Of a stretch of DNA of 64,000 nucleotides, positions 37,455-48,500 are shown piece by piece. The notes under the pieces were generated by a model, which ran no database searches, was not told the DNA's origin, and saw only the letters and a program-made list of their open reading frames with translations. The position numbers and the translations under genes were made by a program. Each line of letters opens with the position of its first letter. The first letter of the stretch is position 1. Source of the stretch: Lunularia cruciata (Eukaryota > Streptophyta > Marchantiopsida > Lunulariales > Lunulariaceae); assembly GCA_948567375.1 (NCBI GenBank), contig OX419760.1:63918911-63982910 (forward strand). The letters are read 5' to 3'.

Positions 37455-38118
37455 GTTTTGCGTGTATATATTGCTACACAACATACATTACTGTCAATAT
37501 CATACACTATAGAAGCACAACTCACACATAAATCATACATAGACTCTAAAAGTGTCACAATAATAAGATTTTTTACCACTCTTAACTCAACTCAACTCAG
37601 ATCAATACTTCATCTATCACTCTATAAACTGCCAACAATTGGGCATTGATAACAGTCAAGCCACACCCATTCCAATATAGAGAATCCAAGTGACACTCAC
37701 CGGCTTCTGTCCACCATAGCCAAGAACTCAAAGGCTCAACATTAGAGAAGTGGGCTCTCTAGAGCTGCACTTTGAAAGTATATCTCTTGGACTCAAGCTA
37801 GGTTTGAACCCTAATGGTCCCACTGATGGCACACTCAATGGTGCAAACGGTGCAAAGTGATAGTGGCCCTCACCGTAAAGTCAATACCCCAAACACAAAA
37901 TTTGACCATTAGAAAGTAGTCTCTAAGAAACTGCTAAAATAACTCTAACTTCTAACTACTATGGTTGGAACTCTAGTGATTAAGCAATATGGATGCAATA
38001 CTACAAATGGCGTGATAGTCATGTATACATTGCTATGCAACATACATCGTTGTCAACATCATACACTATAGAAGCACCACTCACACATAAGTTATACATA
38101 GACTCTAAAGTGCCACAA
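37455..38118 (-). repeat. P3 3' LTR plus second LTR-head copy
   Basis: Reading on the minus strand, the LTR starts TGTGGCACTTTAGAG after the polypurine-like CTAGGGGGCAAT (38118-38131). Its body ends near 37563, and a second copy of the ~115-bp LTR head follows (37557-37455). Confidence 0.65.
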
Positions 38119-38285
38119 TTGCCCCCTAGCTGGCGGTTAAGTCCCTTTAACTCAAGATAGCTATCTACTCTAAGTATATGTTATACCCTATAATGGGCAA
38201 AGATCAAGAGGCCCGGTGTTGTGGAGCCTCATTGTTAGTCGCCTGTCTACAACCTATACCATATAAAGAATGAACTAGCTATAAG

Positions 38286-38618
38286 TCAAGTACATCTAGG
38301 ACACAACCACTATCCCTAAAGAACCATCGTGAGGGGAGGAGTCAAACATGCCATATGCCATCCTCTTGAATAGCTATCACACACTAACATAATAGCAGCT
38401 CCTCCAAAAGAACCATATAACATACATCTCAAGCTTGCACGTGCAAGTGCCAAGCTTAGGTCCATAGTACCATCAATGTTTGGGAGGTGGCATGGCGCAC
38501 AATTGTGCACATGATCCTTATAAAGAACACCATCATGTCCTTCTAACAAAACAACTCCAGATGGCAAAACCTCACGCACTCTCAAGATAGTGCGACTTGT
38601 CAAAACATCAAGTGTCAT
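38286..38618 (-). pseudogene. Integrase tail and PHD finger (P3)
   Basis: The integrase tail (TILRVREVLPSGVVLLEG) and linker CHLPNIDGTMD lie at 38618-38440. The PHD finger follows at 38426-38286 with CMLY, MLVCDSY, GWHMACLTPPLTMV and the end LCPRCT. Cys 2 and Cys 4 are now Tyr, Trp of the GQW motif is kept, and the preceding Gln codons are stops, so C-to-T type decay explains the damage. His and the last four Cys are intact. This is the most complete C-terminal half among the copies. Confidence 0.75.
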
Positions 38619-38659
38619 CGGTGTTGTCTGCTATAGATATACATAGTCTCCTAGATGAA

Positions 38660-39768
38660 ATTTATAGATTGAGGGTCTATAACCTCCTCCTTGAATGGTA
38701 ACATAGCGTAAAGTATCTTTATGTTGAGCAATTGCCAAGTTCTCAAAGGCCATCGGCATCACTCTCTGAAAGATCTTTGCCCGCTAAGAACATGCGCTCA
38801 TCCATACATTAGGGTCATCCAAGTCCAAAACTACAATAACATCTTGACAAATAGTTGTAGGTAAATTTGGATCTTGTCCATATAGTAGAAAGTACAAAGA
38901 GAAGGATGCTAAGGAGGCTTGCCGGCTTAACCAATAGCCCATGGCCAACCAAGGTAACTAGAGATCCTAATCTTCCAAGTGGCCTCTTTGCAAACCATAC
39001 TTTTGCAATCCTCTCTTCACCATCTGAACCACTCTCTCTGCTAAGCCATTTGCCTTAGGGTGATCTTGAGAGGTAGTATGGTGATCAATCAAAGCCTTGT
39101 CCCACAAGACTTGAAATTCCCCCAAGAACTCTGTACCCTGATCAATCAAAACCTTAATTGGTGCACCAAAATGACTAAGAACTTGATCCAGGAACAAGTA
39201 AGATGTCCCTTCACTAGACTTGTTAGGAAGTACCACCAACTCAATCCACTTGGAGAAGTGCTCCACCATCACCAAAACATACCAATGATGTCTCACAGTC
39301 AGCACTAAAGGTCTAGCAAAATCCAAAATCCAACGGTAACCCAATCCGATGATAGGTAATGGGTTTAATTGTGGCGTAGGAGCATTGAATGATGCTCTAA
39401 CTTGGTCACAAACCACACATCTGGCAACAAACTGCTGTACCTTGGTCTGCATAACACGCCACTAATAATGACTCTGGAGTAAGCTATATGTACACTTGAC
39501 TCTAAAATGTCCTAGCTCCTCATGAGCATGACGGACCAATTGTGGTCTTTGAGATGGGAGTAGTACTACTTGCACTCTATTATCCTCCCATATACACAAA
39601 AGGTGTCTGCCCTCCAATCTGAACCGTTGGGCTCGCTGAAGAACACGGTCTCTCTCCTTGGCCTCAACTATGCCACCCACAACACTAGGCAAAGATAGTC
39701 CATCACTAAGATATCATCATGAATGTCTTGCTGAACTATATCAATATCTTCACTCTCTAGATCTATAA
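38660..39768 (-). pseudogene. P3 integrase
   Basis: An N-terminal zinc-binding block at about 39560-39410 (RHAHEELGHFRVKCTYSLL, FVARCVVCDQ) gives the H...H...C-x2-C ligands. The catalytic core is in an open frame of 161 residues (39452-38967): the first Asp is in WILDFARPL, the second in LIDQGTEFLG and the Glu in LAERVVQMVK. Asp and Glu are separated by 34 residues. After a single stop the frame runs on through LPWLAMGYW and FLLYGQDPNLP towards the tail. Integrase inserts the cDNA into the genome. Confidence 0.8.
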
Positions 39769-41473
39769 TGTGGTACATAATTTTTTTCATTTTGGATGAG
39801 TTTTGAAGAAGAAATGCATTATTGAAACCAAATTGAACCCAAATGGAGAATAAATGATGAGAAGTTTGTATTTTGATTTGACCCAAAGAAGTCTACTTTG
39901 TGTTAGAGGAAGAAAGACTTGGATTAGATCAAACCCAAAGAAGCTTACTTTGCATCAGAGGAGAAAAAACTTGGATTAGACGCTGAAGGAGGGCAGACCC
40001 AAAGGAGGAATGGAAATTGTAGGTCAGGATTCTTTCAGGGGCTGTATCTCAATGACAAAAGGTCCAAATCATGCATGCTATATTTCATTGGAAGCGTCCT
40101 GTCTAGGGCTTTCTTTTGCCACAAAAATCGTAGAGTTTGGGGGTTTGTAGCAAAAGTTACAATTATTTGAAGTTTTGGGAGTAGATGTACAAAGTAATTT
40201 AGTGTCTTTGGGTCTACAAGACTTCTGACTTTAGACTTTGGATTTTGGAGTTTGGGTTTACATGACTTTGGATCTAAAGACTTTACCTCAAGATAAATGT
40301 GATTCAATCCAAGGTAGTCAAACATAGGATGTAGAAGTCTTCTAGTCATATATTTGAAGAGTCTAGTTAGGATAGGGAAACAAAATATTTAGGATACCCA
40401 TGACTTCAATTTCAGTTTTGATTGAAGATAGGATATAATTAGAAGAGAAATAGCATTAGTGAGTGAACCCAAGGTGCAAGATCAAATAGTAGGTGTCTTT
40501 GGGTCAATTATATGAGTGATTAGGGGAAAGTGTGTTGCAAATTGAAGGCCTAGATAGTGTACCCATGCTTTCAACTACAATTCTTGATGATAACATAGTA
40601 GAATTAGTAAGGAAATTAATAGTAGTTAGACTTGAAGTAGGAGGTATAAGATTGTAGGTGTCTTTGGATTTGACATTTGACACTTTAGAAAAGAGTGGGT
40701 TGAAAGGTAGAGATTTAGAAGGATTAACTATGACAAGTATTGTAGATCAAAGTAAAGAAGTAGTAGAATTAGGAGAGGAAATTAGTAGTTGTGAAACCCG
40801 ATGACAAAGTAGTAAGTGGAGTTAATTTGGGTTTGGAAGCCAAGGAAGAAGTAGACATTAGATTGGAGAAGTAATAGTTTTGAGATCTAAAGAGGTAGAT
40901 ATGAAGAGCTGGTTTGTCATTTTGGATTTGCAGGTTTGAAGAGTTGTTAGAAAACGGTATAATTGTTAGAACTGTCATTTGCTTCACTATTTAAGAGTGG
41001 CATTTGCAAGAAAATGTTGTTCAGTCCTCATAATTTTTGAGACTAGATAAAGCAAAGTGCTATGAAGTAGTGCTTGTTGTTTGAGCTTAATTCCGAGTAT
41101 CAATTTTGTGTTTGTGTTTGTGAGTGTTAGGAGAATTTCAAAGTGCAAATCAATGTGTTTGTTGGATGTTGGATTCCGCAGCCTTGATCTTCATTTTGTG
41201 TGTTTGATCTTGAGTGAAGTGCAATCGGAGCAATGCCTTGATAGATATGAGAGGAATTGTAATGTTGGTAGTATTTTGCATTTGTGAGTGCAATGTAGAG
41301 TTGATGTAAAGCAATTTCAATTGAGGAAGTTGTGCCTTTAGTGGAGGGGTAGAACACAATTCTAAGGCAAAATTGTTTTGCAATGAAATGCCATTTTTGA
41401 GAGAGCTTGAATCATCACAATCAAGATTGTTTGAAAAGATTTGATGGAGTTGTGATTAAGTGTGATTGTCACA
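39769..41473 (+). mobile_element. C-family element, copy C3 (1705 bp, internally deleted, TSD TATAA)
   Basis: Starts TGTGGTAC and ends TTGTCACA, with perfect 5-bp duplications TATAA at 39764-39768 and 41474-41478. It keeps the 5' end, the C-terminal part of the long frame (40380-40870, ending AKEEVDIRLEK) and the 3' region with a TATTTAAG box near 40987. The middle is deleted. It interrupts P3 between RNase H and integrase, opposite to the P3 strand. Confidence 0.85.
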
Positions 41474-41599
41474 TATAACCTCAATAACTCCTCATGTATG
41501 CACTGAGAGAGATACCACCAAAGCCTCTGAAAATATACATAGAAAGGCCAATGCATGCCAACTTGGCACCATCTCCTCATCTGTCTCACCATGCCAACA

Positions 41600-43050
41600 T
41601 GCTCCAGTCTGATTCTAGTGGCTAGGACATGGGTTTCTACTCAACCCATCTGCATCACAATTCACCACTCCAAGTCTATGAACAACCGTGAAATCATACT
41701 CTTATAAAATCAGAGCCCATCGTGCAAGCTTCCTTGAAAGCTTGTTGGACTCCATCAACCACTTTAGTGGCTAATGATTAGTGATGTGAGTGAAAGGGTT
41801 ACCAAATAGGTAACATTGGAATTGTGCTACTGCCCAAACTGCTACCAAGCACTCTCCCTCATATGAACTATACTTTGCCTCCGCTAAATTGTTGGAGTGA
41901 CTAGCATAGGCCACCACAAACTCCTTCCCCTCATCATCATGTTGGGTGAGCACCGCTCCAAGCCCCAACATACTCCAATTGGGATGAACCTAAAATGGTC
42001 ACCATTTGATTGGTCTCCTCAAAATAGGAGCAGATGTCAACCTCTCCTTGAGCTCTACAAAAGCTCTCTCCTGCTCATCTCCCCAACACCCTCTTGTGTA
42101 AGCTTGGTCAGCTTTGTCAAGGCCTTGGTAATAGCACTAATTCCTCTAACATAGCACCAATAGAAGTTCACCAACCCAAGGAATGCTTGCACTCTACTCA
42201 CATCCGTAGGCCAAGGAATATGTGCAATAGCCTTCACCTTGGTCTATTGAACACCAAGTCCTCCAAGGTAGATAGTGTGACCCAAATACTCAAACTGCTC
42301 GTGGAAGAACCTACACTTCCCATGATGTAATTTGAGTCCATGAGATCTCAACCTCTCAAACACCTCCAACAATTGTCTCTCATGCTCCTCCACAATAGTG
42401 TTATAGAACAAAATGTCATCAATATAACACCAAGCAAAATCCAATCCAGCTAGGATCCTATCCATGACCCTCTTGAACTCAACAAGAGCGTTCTTCAAAC
42501 CAAATGGTAAGAACCTCCATTGATATAACACATCCTTACCGTGAGGATCAAAAGCCCAGAATGCTATCTTGGACTTATCCACCTCCTTGATTGACAACTA
42601 ATGATATCTTGCTTGAAGATCCAAAGTATTGAAGACCTTTACATGCCCAATTGAATCAAAAATATCCTCCAATGTAGGCATGGCATACCAATTAGCCCTG
42701 GTCTATCGGCTGATAGGACAGTAATCTCCACACATCCGCTTATCTGTGTAGTTGCCATGCATATCCTTCTTGGCTGGCATCACTATTGTTGATGCATACT
42801 CTCCATGTGAAATCTCCACCAAACTAGCCTCAAAAAGTTCACTACTCCGGCTCTGAATCAATGTCCTCTCCATATCACTATATTGATAAGGACACAAAAA
42901 ATGGATGTATTGCTAGTCAGCTCAATTTGTATACCAAGTTCCTTTAAAGGTTCCATTTGTATACCAAGTTCCTTTAGAGGTTCAATTTGTATACCAAGTT
43001 CCAAGGTCTGGCTCCCAAGTATCCTTTGTAATTGTTGTAGGGATGGAAGA
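41600..43050 (-). pseudogene. P3 reverse transcriptase / RNase H
   Basis: RT reads from about 43050: DTWEPDLG, then (42897-42703) SDMERTLIQSRSSELFEASL, ISHGEYAS and MCGDYCPISR, then (42597-42244) FAFDPHGKDVLYQWRFLPFG and the catalytic CYIDDILFYN. Further blocks are YLGHTIY and VQAFLGLVNFYWCYVRG. RNase H follows at 41971-41640 (MLGLGAVLTQHDDEGKEF, YSSYEGECLVAVWAVA). Many Arg positions of the RT family read Trp, Cys or Gln here, as expected from decay of CpG codons. Catalytic Asp residues are retained. Confidence 0.85.
42925..43003 (-). repeat. 30-bp tandem triplication inside the RT N-terminus
   Basis: Three copies (starting 42925, 42955, 42985; the last shorter) of a 30-bp unit containing ATTTGTATACCAAGTTCC. 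Being 30 bp, it adds 10-residue steps without shifting the frame (repeated GTWYTN on the minus strand). Confidence 0.85.
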
Positions 43051-43359
43051 CATACTGACTAGCTGCTTCACTAGGCCCTTGGGAGCAATAGTGTCATGCT
43101 CCCAACCTCTATGTTTAAAAACTCCCTCTATTGTGGCTGCAAGCTCCAAATGTCCTCTAGCTGCATCCCAAGTGGACCAAGGGTGTACTCCAAGTAGCCT
43201 ACGCTCATCTAGATGGACTCCAAGTAGACCACTCTCCTTAGTAGCTACTGGTTGTGTCCCAAGAATACCATGTCTACTCAATCCATCGCCCCTAGCATGT
43301 GCTTGAATCGTCTCGATAGGCACAGGGTTCACAAGTGTCCAAGTGGTGATGCCTATCAA

Positions 43360-44345
43360 GTGCATCCTACGTTGCTTTGCCAAGAAAAGGCTCACAATCC
43401 AGGTCAAATAGTTCAGGTCCATAGTCTGACCTAACACTTGACGCTTGGATGCCTTTGACACTACTAGAACAATGGTAATATCGGTACAAAAATCCATTGC
43501 TTGCTCTCTCTCATTAGCATTGAGCTCCACCAAATACTTAATTGTGAGTCCCAAACAACTCCATGTCCTCCCACTCAAAAAACTGGGAAACTCATGAGTG
43601 TGGGAAATGCGGCTCTAGGCTATCCAACTAGGTTCACCACTACCATAGGTGACCTATCAGCCACAACCACTGTCTTAGATTGAAGCCCAACATCCAAGAT
43701 ATCATCAACAAGGATGTGGTCAAGTTGCTAAATCCCATCATAAGCACATTATAGAACCTCTTTGGGTAAGAGGTTCATCTTCCAAAGACAAAGACAATGA
43801 GCCCGTGAGCCTGTGATCCCGCTCTAGTTGCATCTAAAAATATAGCAGGTCCCATCCAAGAATGGACCTGATGTGTACTCACCACCACTTTGGTATGAGA
43901 ATCACCCATCAAAAGCACATTCTCCAAAAGGTAAGTTGGAGAAATGGATTGATGAACTTGGAGATGTTGTAGCATCTGTAACATCTCCCAAAACACACCA
44001 AAACAAGGATCTTGAAGACCCAAAGAGTGGCCCGTACATATATGTCCCTAACATGGCCATCCAAAAATCACCAAGTGAATAGGCCTATGTCTCTCTAGGT
44101 CATGTGCCCCCAATAAGAAAATGTCTGCTAGTAGGGCTTTTTGGTAACCTTTGAATGTTGACATTGGTAATAACTCCGGATACCAATAGGCCAAGTGTGC
44201 CACATGATGTTGAGAGACTCGCCTAGTAGTCTCATCTCTCTCTACATACAAGTACCTCTGTACTCATATAACCGCATGTAACACCGCAACTAGTTTGGTG
44301 CTAATCCCACCAAACAACTCCAATAGACATATCCCTCTACTAAAT
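43360..44345 (-). pseudogene. DNA (cytosine-5) methyltransferase module in P3
   Basis: The best-preserved copy. Motif I LELFGGIST lies at about 44320-44297; motif II RYLYVERDE with the Glu intact opens the frame 44251-44048; motif IV LVIFGWPC ends that frame, with a TAG (44048-44050) in place of the Gln after the catalytic Cys. The next open frame (44023-43775) carries VFWEMLQMLQHLQ, motif VI YLLENVLLMGDS with an intact ENV (43924-43916), and AGSQAHGL. The C-terminal part (43578-43370) has ANEREQAMDF and RQVLGQTMDLNYLTWIVS, which match the motif IX-X pattern of C5 methyltransferases. A target-recognition region would lie at about 43775-43580. The module is about 330 residues, compact like bacterial or DNMT2-sized catalytic domains, with no added regulatory domain seen. 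Confidence 0.85.
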
Positions 44346-44979
44346 ATTGCCAAGCAATGAGTGTGATATCCAGAGGTGTCAAGGTAATCAACTTTGGATG
44401 CTCATCCTCATACTCATCTCCTGCTAGTATGAAGGCTCCACTCCAAGCTTGTTGCACCAACTGATCTGCATGTTGCTACAATGCCTCCTTGGAACTCCAC
44501 AATGGAACATCCAAAGTGGATGGAACAATCCCACTCGTACTCTAAATCCAAGTGATCTCCTTTGGTATTGAAGTATCCTTTGCATGGGCGTTCCCCTCCA
44601 ACAAATCACAGGCCAAGTAATTGCACCATTGAAAGCTAAAACTGATGTTGCCATGGTCCTAGATTGTAGTGAGCCAAGATTGTCACTACTAAAGTGTACT
44701 AGTAGGCAACATACCTGTCCCTCACCAGACTGCCAACCTGGTCTAGGAGGTTATCTCCTCCCAATAGTCAATGCTAAAACCCATGGGGTATAACACTACT
44801 CCCCCAACTAGCACATCATATGACTCAGCTATTGTCGCAATAGCTTGAGCTCTCACCACCGAGCTATCAGTCGGATGACCTGGCTAAACTTGGACAACAA
44901 GCTCCCCACGTGTGATGTACTGTGTTGAACCACCACCAAGAGATGTCTGGATCTAAAATAGACAACTCTCCACATTGGT

Positions 44980-45391
44980 CTTCCGTAACTCTAGACCGAT
45001 AATTGCAGCCTTCTCCAACATAAGAGGCTACGCACCAATGTCTAATAAGACTCTCTGTGGTGTATAGACCTTCCCTAAAGGTCCCACCAAATGGAAAATC
45101 TCCCTATGGTTATCCAATAAGACAACACCAAGTGTGAACCGTGCTCTCTCAAAGGCCGGTCTAACTGGCAACTCCTCCAGTCTAGCCGCTACTGCTTGCC
45201 ATAAACCACTGGTTGTTGAACGGATCCCATGCTCCTCAACCAAGTCAGCTCCACTATCAACCACCTCTACTCTAGTAGTAGGAACCGCATCATCTCTACT
45301 CTCACACAACATGGCAGCCAATCGGAACACTATAGATGGTCCAACTTCCAATGTAAACATGTCATTGGCCAAAACAAAGGACACCGCATAA
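44980..45391 (-). pseudogene. P3 protease region
   Basis: Open frame of 118 residues at 45384-45028 (DMFTLEVGPSIVFRLAAMLCE, PVRPAFERARFTLGVVLLD, VYTPQRVLLDIGA). The end, DIGA, is the aligned D-S-G-A retropepsin motif with Ser changed to Ile; the catalytic Asp is intact. It then continues QPLMLEKAAIIGLEL before decaying. The adjoining stretch between 44980 and 44345 is the family-specific linker to the methyltransferase and has no recognised domain. Confidence 0.6.
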
Positions 45392-45915
45392 TTAGCTGAG
45401 CTGCCCCCAACATCATGCTAGACTCAATTTATGTAGTAGTAGGTGGCTAACTAGTAGGTAGTACATCATGCACTCCATCATCACTTACCACACCTGCACA
45501 GGAATGTCTAGGAACCATGGATGTTGTCTGCAATACCTTAGATAGCGTGAAAGATTGGGGAAGTCTGACATGTTTCCTAACCTCTCCTCTTTGTGGGTCC
45601 AACTCCATTAATGCTCCTCTAGGCTTTGGAGCACGTACTACACTCTTACTTGTCGCTGTAAATCCATCCACTTGTATTGCTCCACACATGAAGTCCAAAG
45701 CATCTCTATCACCAGCATATGAGGTGGAAGCCTCAACACCCAAATCTGATCTCCTTTAAGCAGAGATTGGCCATACTAGCCAATCTCTGCTCCAACTGCT
45801 CAATCTGAGTAGCCATAGTTGTATCAGAAGTAAGAGCAGGTATTGCACTCCTACTAGGTGTAGATCCTCTACCACCACCTTACTACCTTGTCCTCCATGG
45901 ACTAGAGCTCCTCTA

Positions 45916-48032
45916 TGTGACAACCCGACAAATATCACTTTTGCGGTAATCAGGTAAGTAAAGTTTGTTCCCGCAGAGATACGATTGAGAAATGTCCAAA
46001 TATGAAGTCAAAAGTCACAATTGCAATTCTTCTTGATTGCTTCTTTAATCTCTCAGGTAGAAACTACGCCCAAAAGAGAGTAACAAGCTCACAATCTTGA
46101 CAACTTGTCACGGATGCACACACATAATCACAACATAGCAAATTTTGTCCAAACAACTCTTGATTGTGATGATTTAGATTCTCCCAAAGATGACACTTCA
46201 CTGCAAAGGATGATTTTGCCTCAGAATTGTGTTCCACCCTCCATCAAAGGCACAACTCCCTTGATCAAAATTGCTTCACATCAACTTGTGCTTCACTCAC
46301 AAATGCAGAATACTACCAACAATACAATTCCTCTCAGATCTATCAAGGCATTGTGTAATACTCCGAGGACAAGAGAAGAGAGAAAACACAGATTGCACAC
46401 TCAAACATCCGATGCCCCAAGGGAGCACCTTCTCTTTATTATATAGACAAAGAGGATCTCCTCTAAGGAAGCTCTACCATAGGATTAGGGACACAGATAG
46501 GTGACATGTCAGCAAGCTCCACCCTTGGATTACTTACTTGGATGGGTGACCTGTATGGTCTAGGTCCTATCTGGTTGGTCAAACGAGCTTTGACCAAAGG
46601 GAATCTTTTAGGGAATCTTCTTGTAGGAATCTCAGAATCACATGAGTAAGTTACCATTGGAAAGCTCTCGACGAGACAAACCAGGGGGAGGGAAGGCCAG
46701 CCTTTCCTCCATTTGGGGGGGGGGGGGACTGCACATTTTTGAGGCCTAATTCATCCGTTTAGGCCTCCAAAATTGCCTTCAAAGATTTCAGGCATATTTC
46801 GGTTCCTACTGTATTAGTAGAAGTCCCCTTTTGGTGATACCTATTTCTGATCTGTTTAGTCCATCATGTGTAACATCCTTCTAGATGTTACCAAACCAAT
46901 TCTCACCTTTAAATCATATGTCTAGCTATTGGTTCTAAGGTTTTCAAGTCTATTTCGGTTTCTGCCCTATTAGTAGAAGTACTCTTTTGGTGATACTTCT
47001 ATCTGATCTATTTTGACCATCATGTATAATATCATGCTAGATGTTACCAAACCAAATTTCACATCTAGATCATATGGCTAACCCTTGGTATTACACATTG
47101 CTCCGATGCACTTCATGACTTCGAGAATCTTGCTAGAGGCATTAGAGATAGTTAGAATACCCATGACTTCAATTTCAATTCCGATTGAAGATGGAACAGG
47201 AAGTGAAGGAGAAGTAGCGGTAGTGAATAAAACCAAAGTGCAAGATCAGATTATAACTGTCTTTGAGTCAGTAACATGAGTGATTAGGGGAAAGTGGGTT
47301 ACAAATTGAAGGTGTAGATAGTGTACCCATGCTTTCAATTACAATTTGTGATGATGATATAGTAGAATTAGCAAAGGAATTGATTGTAATTAGACCTAAT
47401 GTTGCAAATGTAGGAATCCAAGTGTCATCAGATTTGTTATTTGACACATTAGAGAGGAGTGGGTCAGGAGATAAAGAGTTAGATAAGTCACTCCTCAGTG
47501 CAATTGTAGTTCCTAGTGTAGAAGTAGTAGAATTAGTGAAGGAATTGGTAGAATTAGCTATACTCAAAGAAAGAGAAATAGTAGGAAGATCATTGGGTTT
47601 GGAAGCCGATGATGAGGTAAACATCGGATTGGGATAAATATCAATTTTTGAGATAGGAAGAGGCAAATATGAAGAGATAGATTGTCACTTGGGATCTGCA
47701 GGTAGGAAGAGATGTTAGGAAGTGGTGCATAGGTAGGAAGGACTATCGTTTGCTTCAATATTTAAGTGGAGCATTTATAGTACAATATTATTCAATATTC
47801 ATATTTCTAAAGATAGATAAGGCAAAGTGCTGTTCTTAGTGCTTGTCGCTTGAGCTTAATTCCAATTGTCAATTTTGTGTGTGTGTTTGTGAGTGTGTAG
47901 ACAATTCCAAAGAGCAAGTCAATGTGTCTGTGGATGTTGGATTTTGTAGCCTTGATCTTCATTTTGTGTGTTTGATCCTGAATCTTTGTTGCACTCCAAG
48001 GCCGACTATCTCAGATACAATCATCTTTCACA
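45916..48032. mobile_element. C-family element, copy C4 (rearranged, TSD CTCTA)
   Basis: Flanked by CTCTA at 45911-45915 and 48033-48037. The left end is TGTGACAACCC, the reverse complement of a C 3' end, and runs in minus orientation to about 47119, interrupted by a solo LTR (46354-47095). From about 47120 to 47985 the sequence is in plus orientation and carries the C-terminal part of the long frame (ending DDEVNIGLG at 47637) and the 3' region. The last ~45 bp before 48032 differ from other copies but end in CACA. The inserted molecule thus has two oppositely oriented 3' parts. Confidence 0.65.
46354..47095 (-). mobile_element. Solo LTR of the chromovirus family (742 bp, TSD CATTG)
   Basis: Starts TGTAATACTCCGAGG and ends GGTATTACA, with perfect duplications CATTG at 46349-46353 and 47096-47100. 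It is the same LTR as 56181-56765 and 61895-62481 but longer, because the last ~156 bp are tandemly duplicated (units near 46782-46937 and 46938-47095). The empty site is confirmed by C2, where GGCATTGCTCCGATTGCACT is uninterrupted at about 21470. Confidence 0.95.
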
Positions 48033-48500
48033 CTCTACTACTTGCCATAATAGCCCTACTACTCGATAACTCTCGGTGTAGGTCAAAACACCGATCACTA
48101 GTGTGACCAAATCTGTGGCAATGCTCAAACTTTCTCTATGTTGGCTATGATGCACCCGAGATATCTGGTCCAAATGAGTTCTCCTGAACTCATGGTAGTC
48201 ATCCATTAGCGGACCCTCTAGATGTTGAAACAACACCTTCCATGCCATGAAGGGTGTAAACAAAGTTGGGTTCCACATCTACTGCAAATCACACTAACTA
48301 TCAAACTCTTGGATGAAGTCATCCAACTCAATGATATCCATTGTACCAGAGTAACACCTAGAGCCTTTGGAGGCCCCATAAATCTTGTCCATGTCCCACA
48401 ACAATATTGCAGACACACCAAGTGCACTCTCAACTGAATCAACTCTTGTGTCAAACTCCAACTCAGAGTCAATCTTCTCCCTCACGGGGACTTGAGATAC

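Larger units (their letters stand above)
45392..48500 (-). pseudogene. P3 gag, split by insertion C4
   Basis: The N-terminal part (48500-48033) reads REKIDSELEFDTRVDS, ALGVSAILLWDMDKIYGASKG, IELDDFIQEFDS and then MAWKVLFQHLEGP. It is one of the cleanest gag N-termini here. The C-terminal part (45915-45392) follows after the C4 insertion; the knuckle region is damaged. The start codon corresponds to the ATG at 25895 in P2, but is ATT (Ile) here. Confidence 0.7.

Noticed and set aside
46720-46740. Long G run as a G-quadruplex or telomere-like element
   Set aside because: It is a homopolymer inside the chromovirus LTR that varies in length among copies; no repeat motif.
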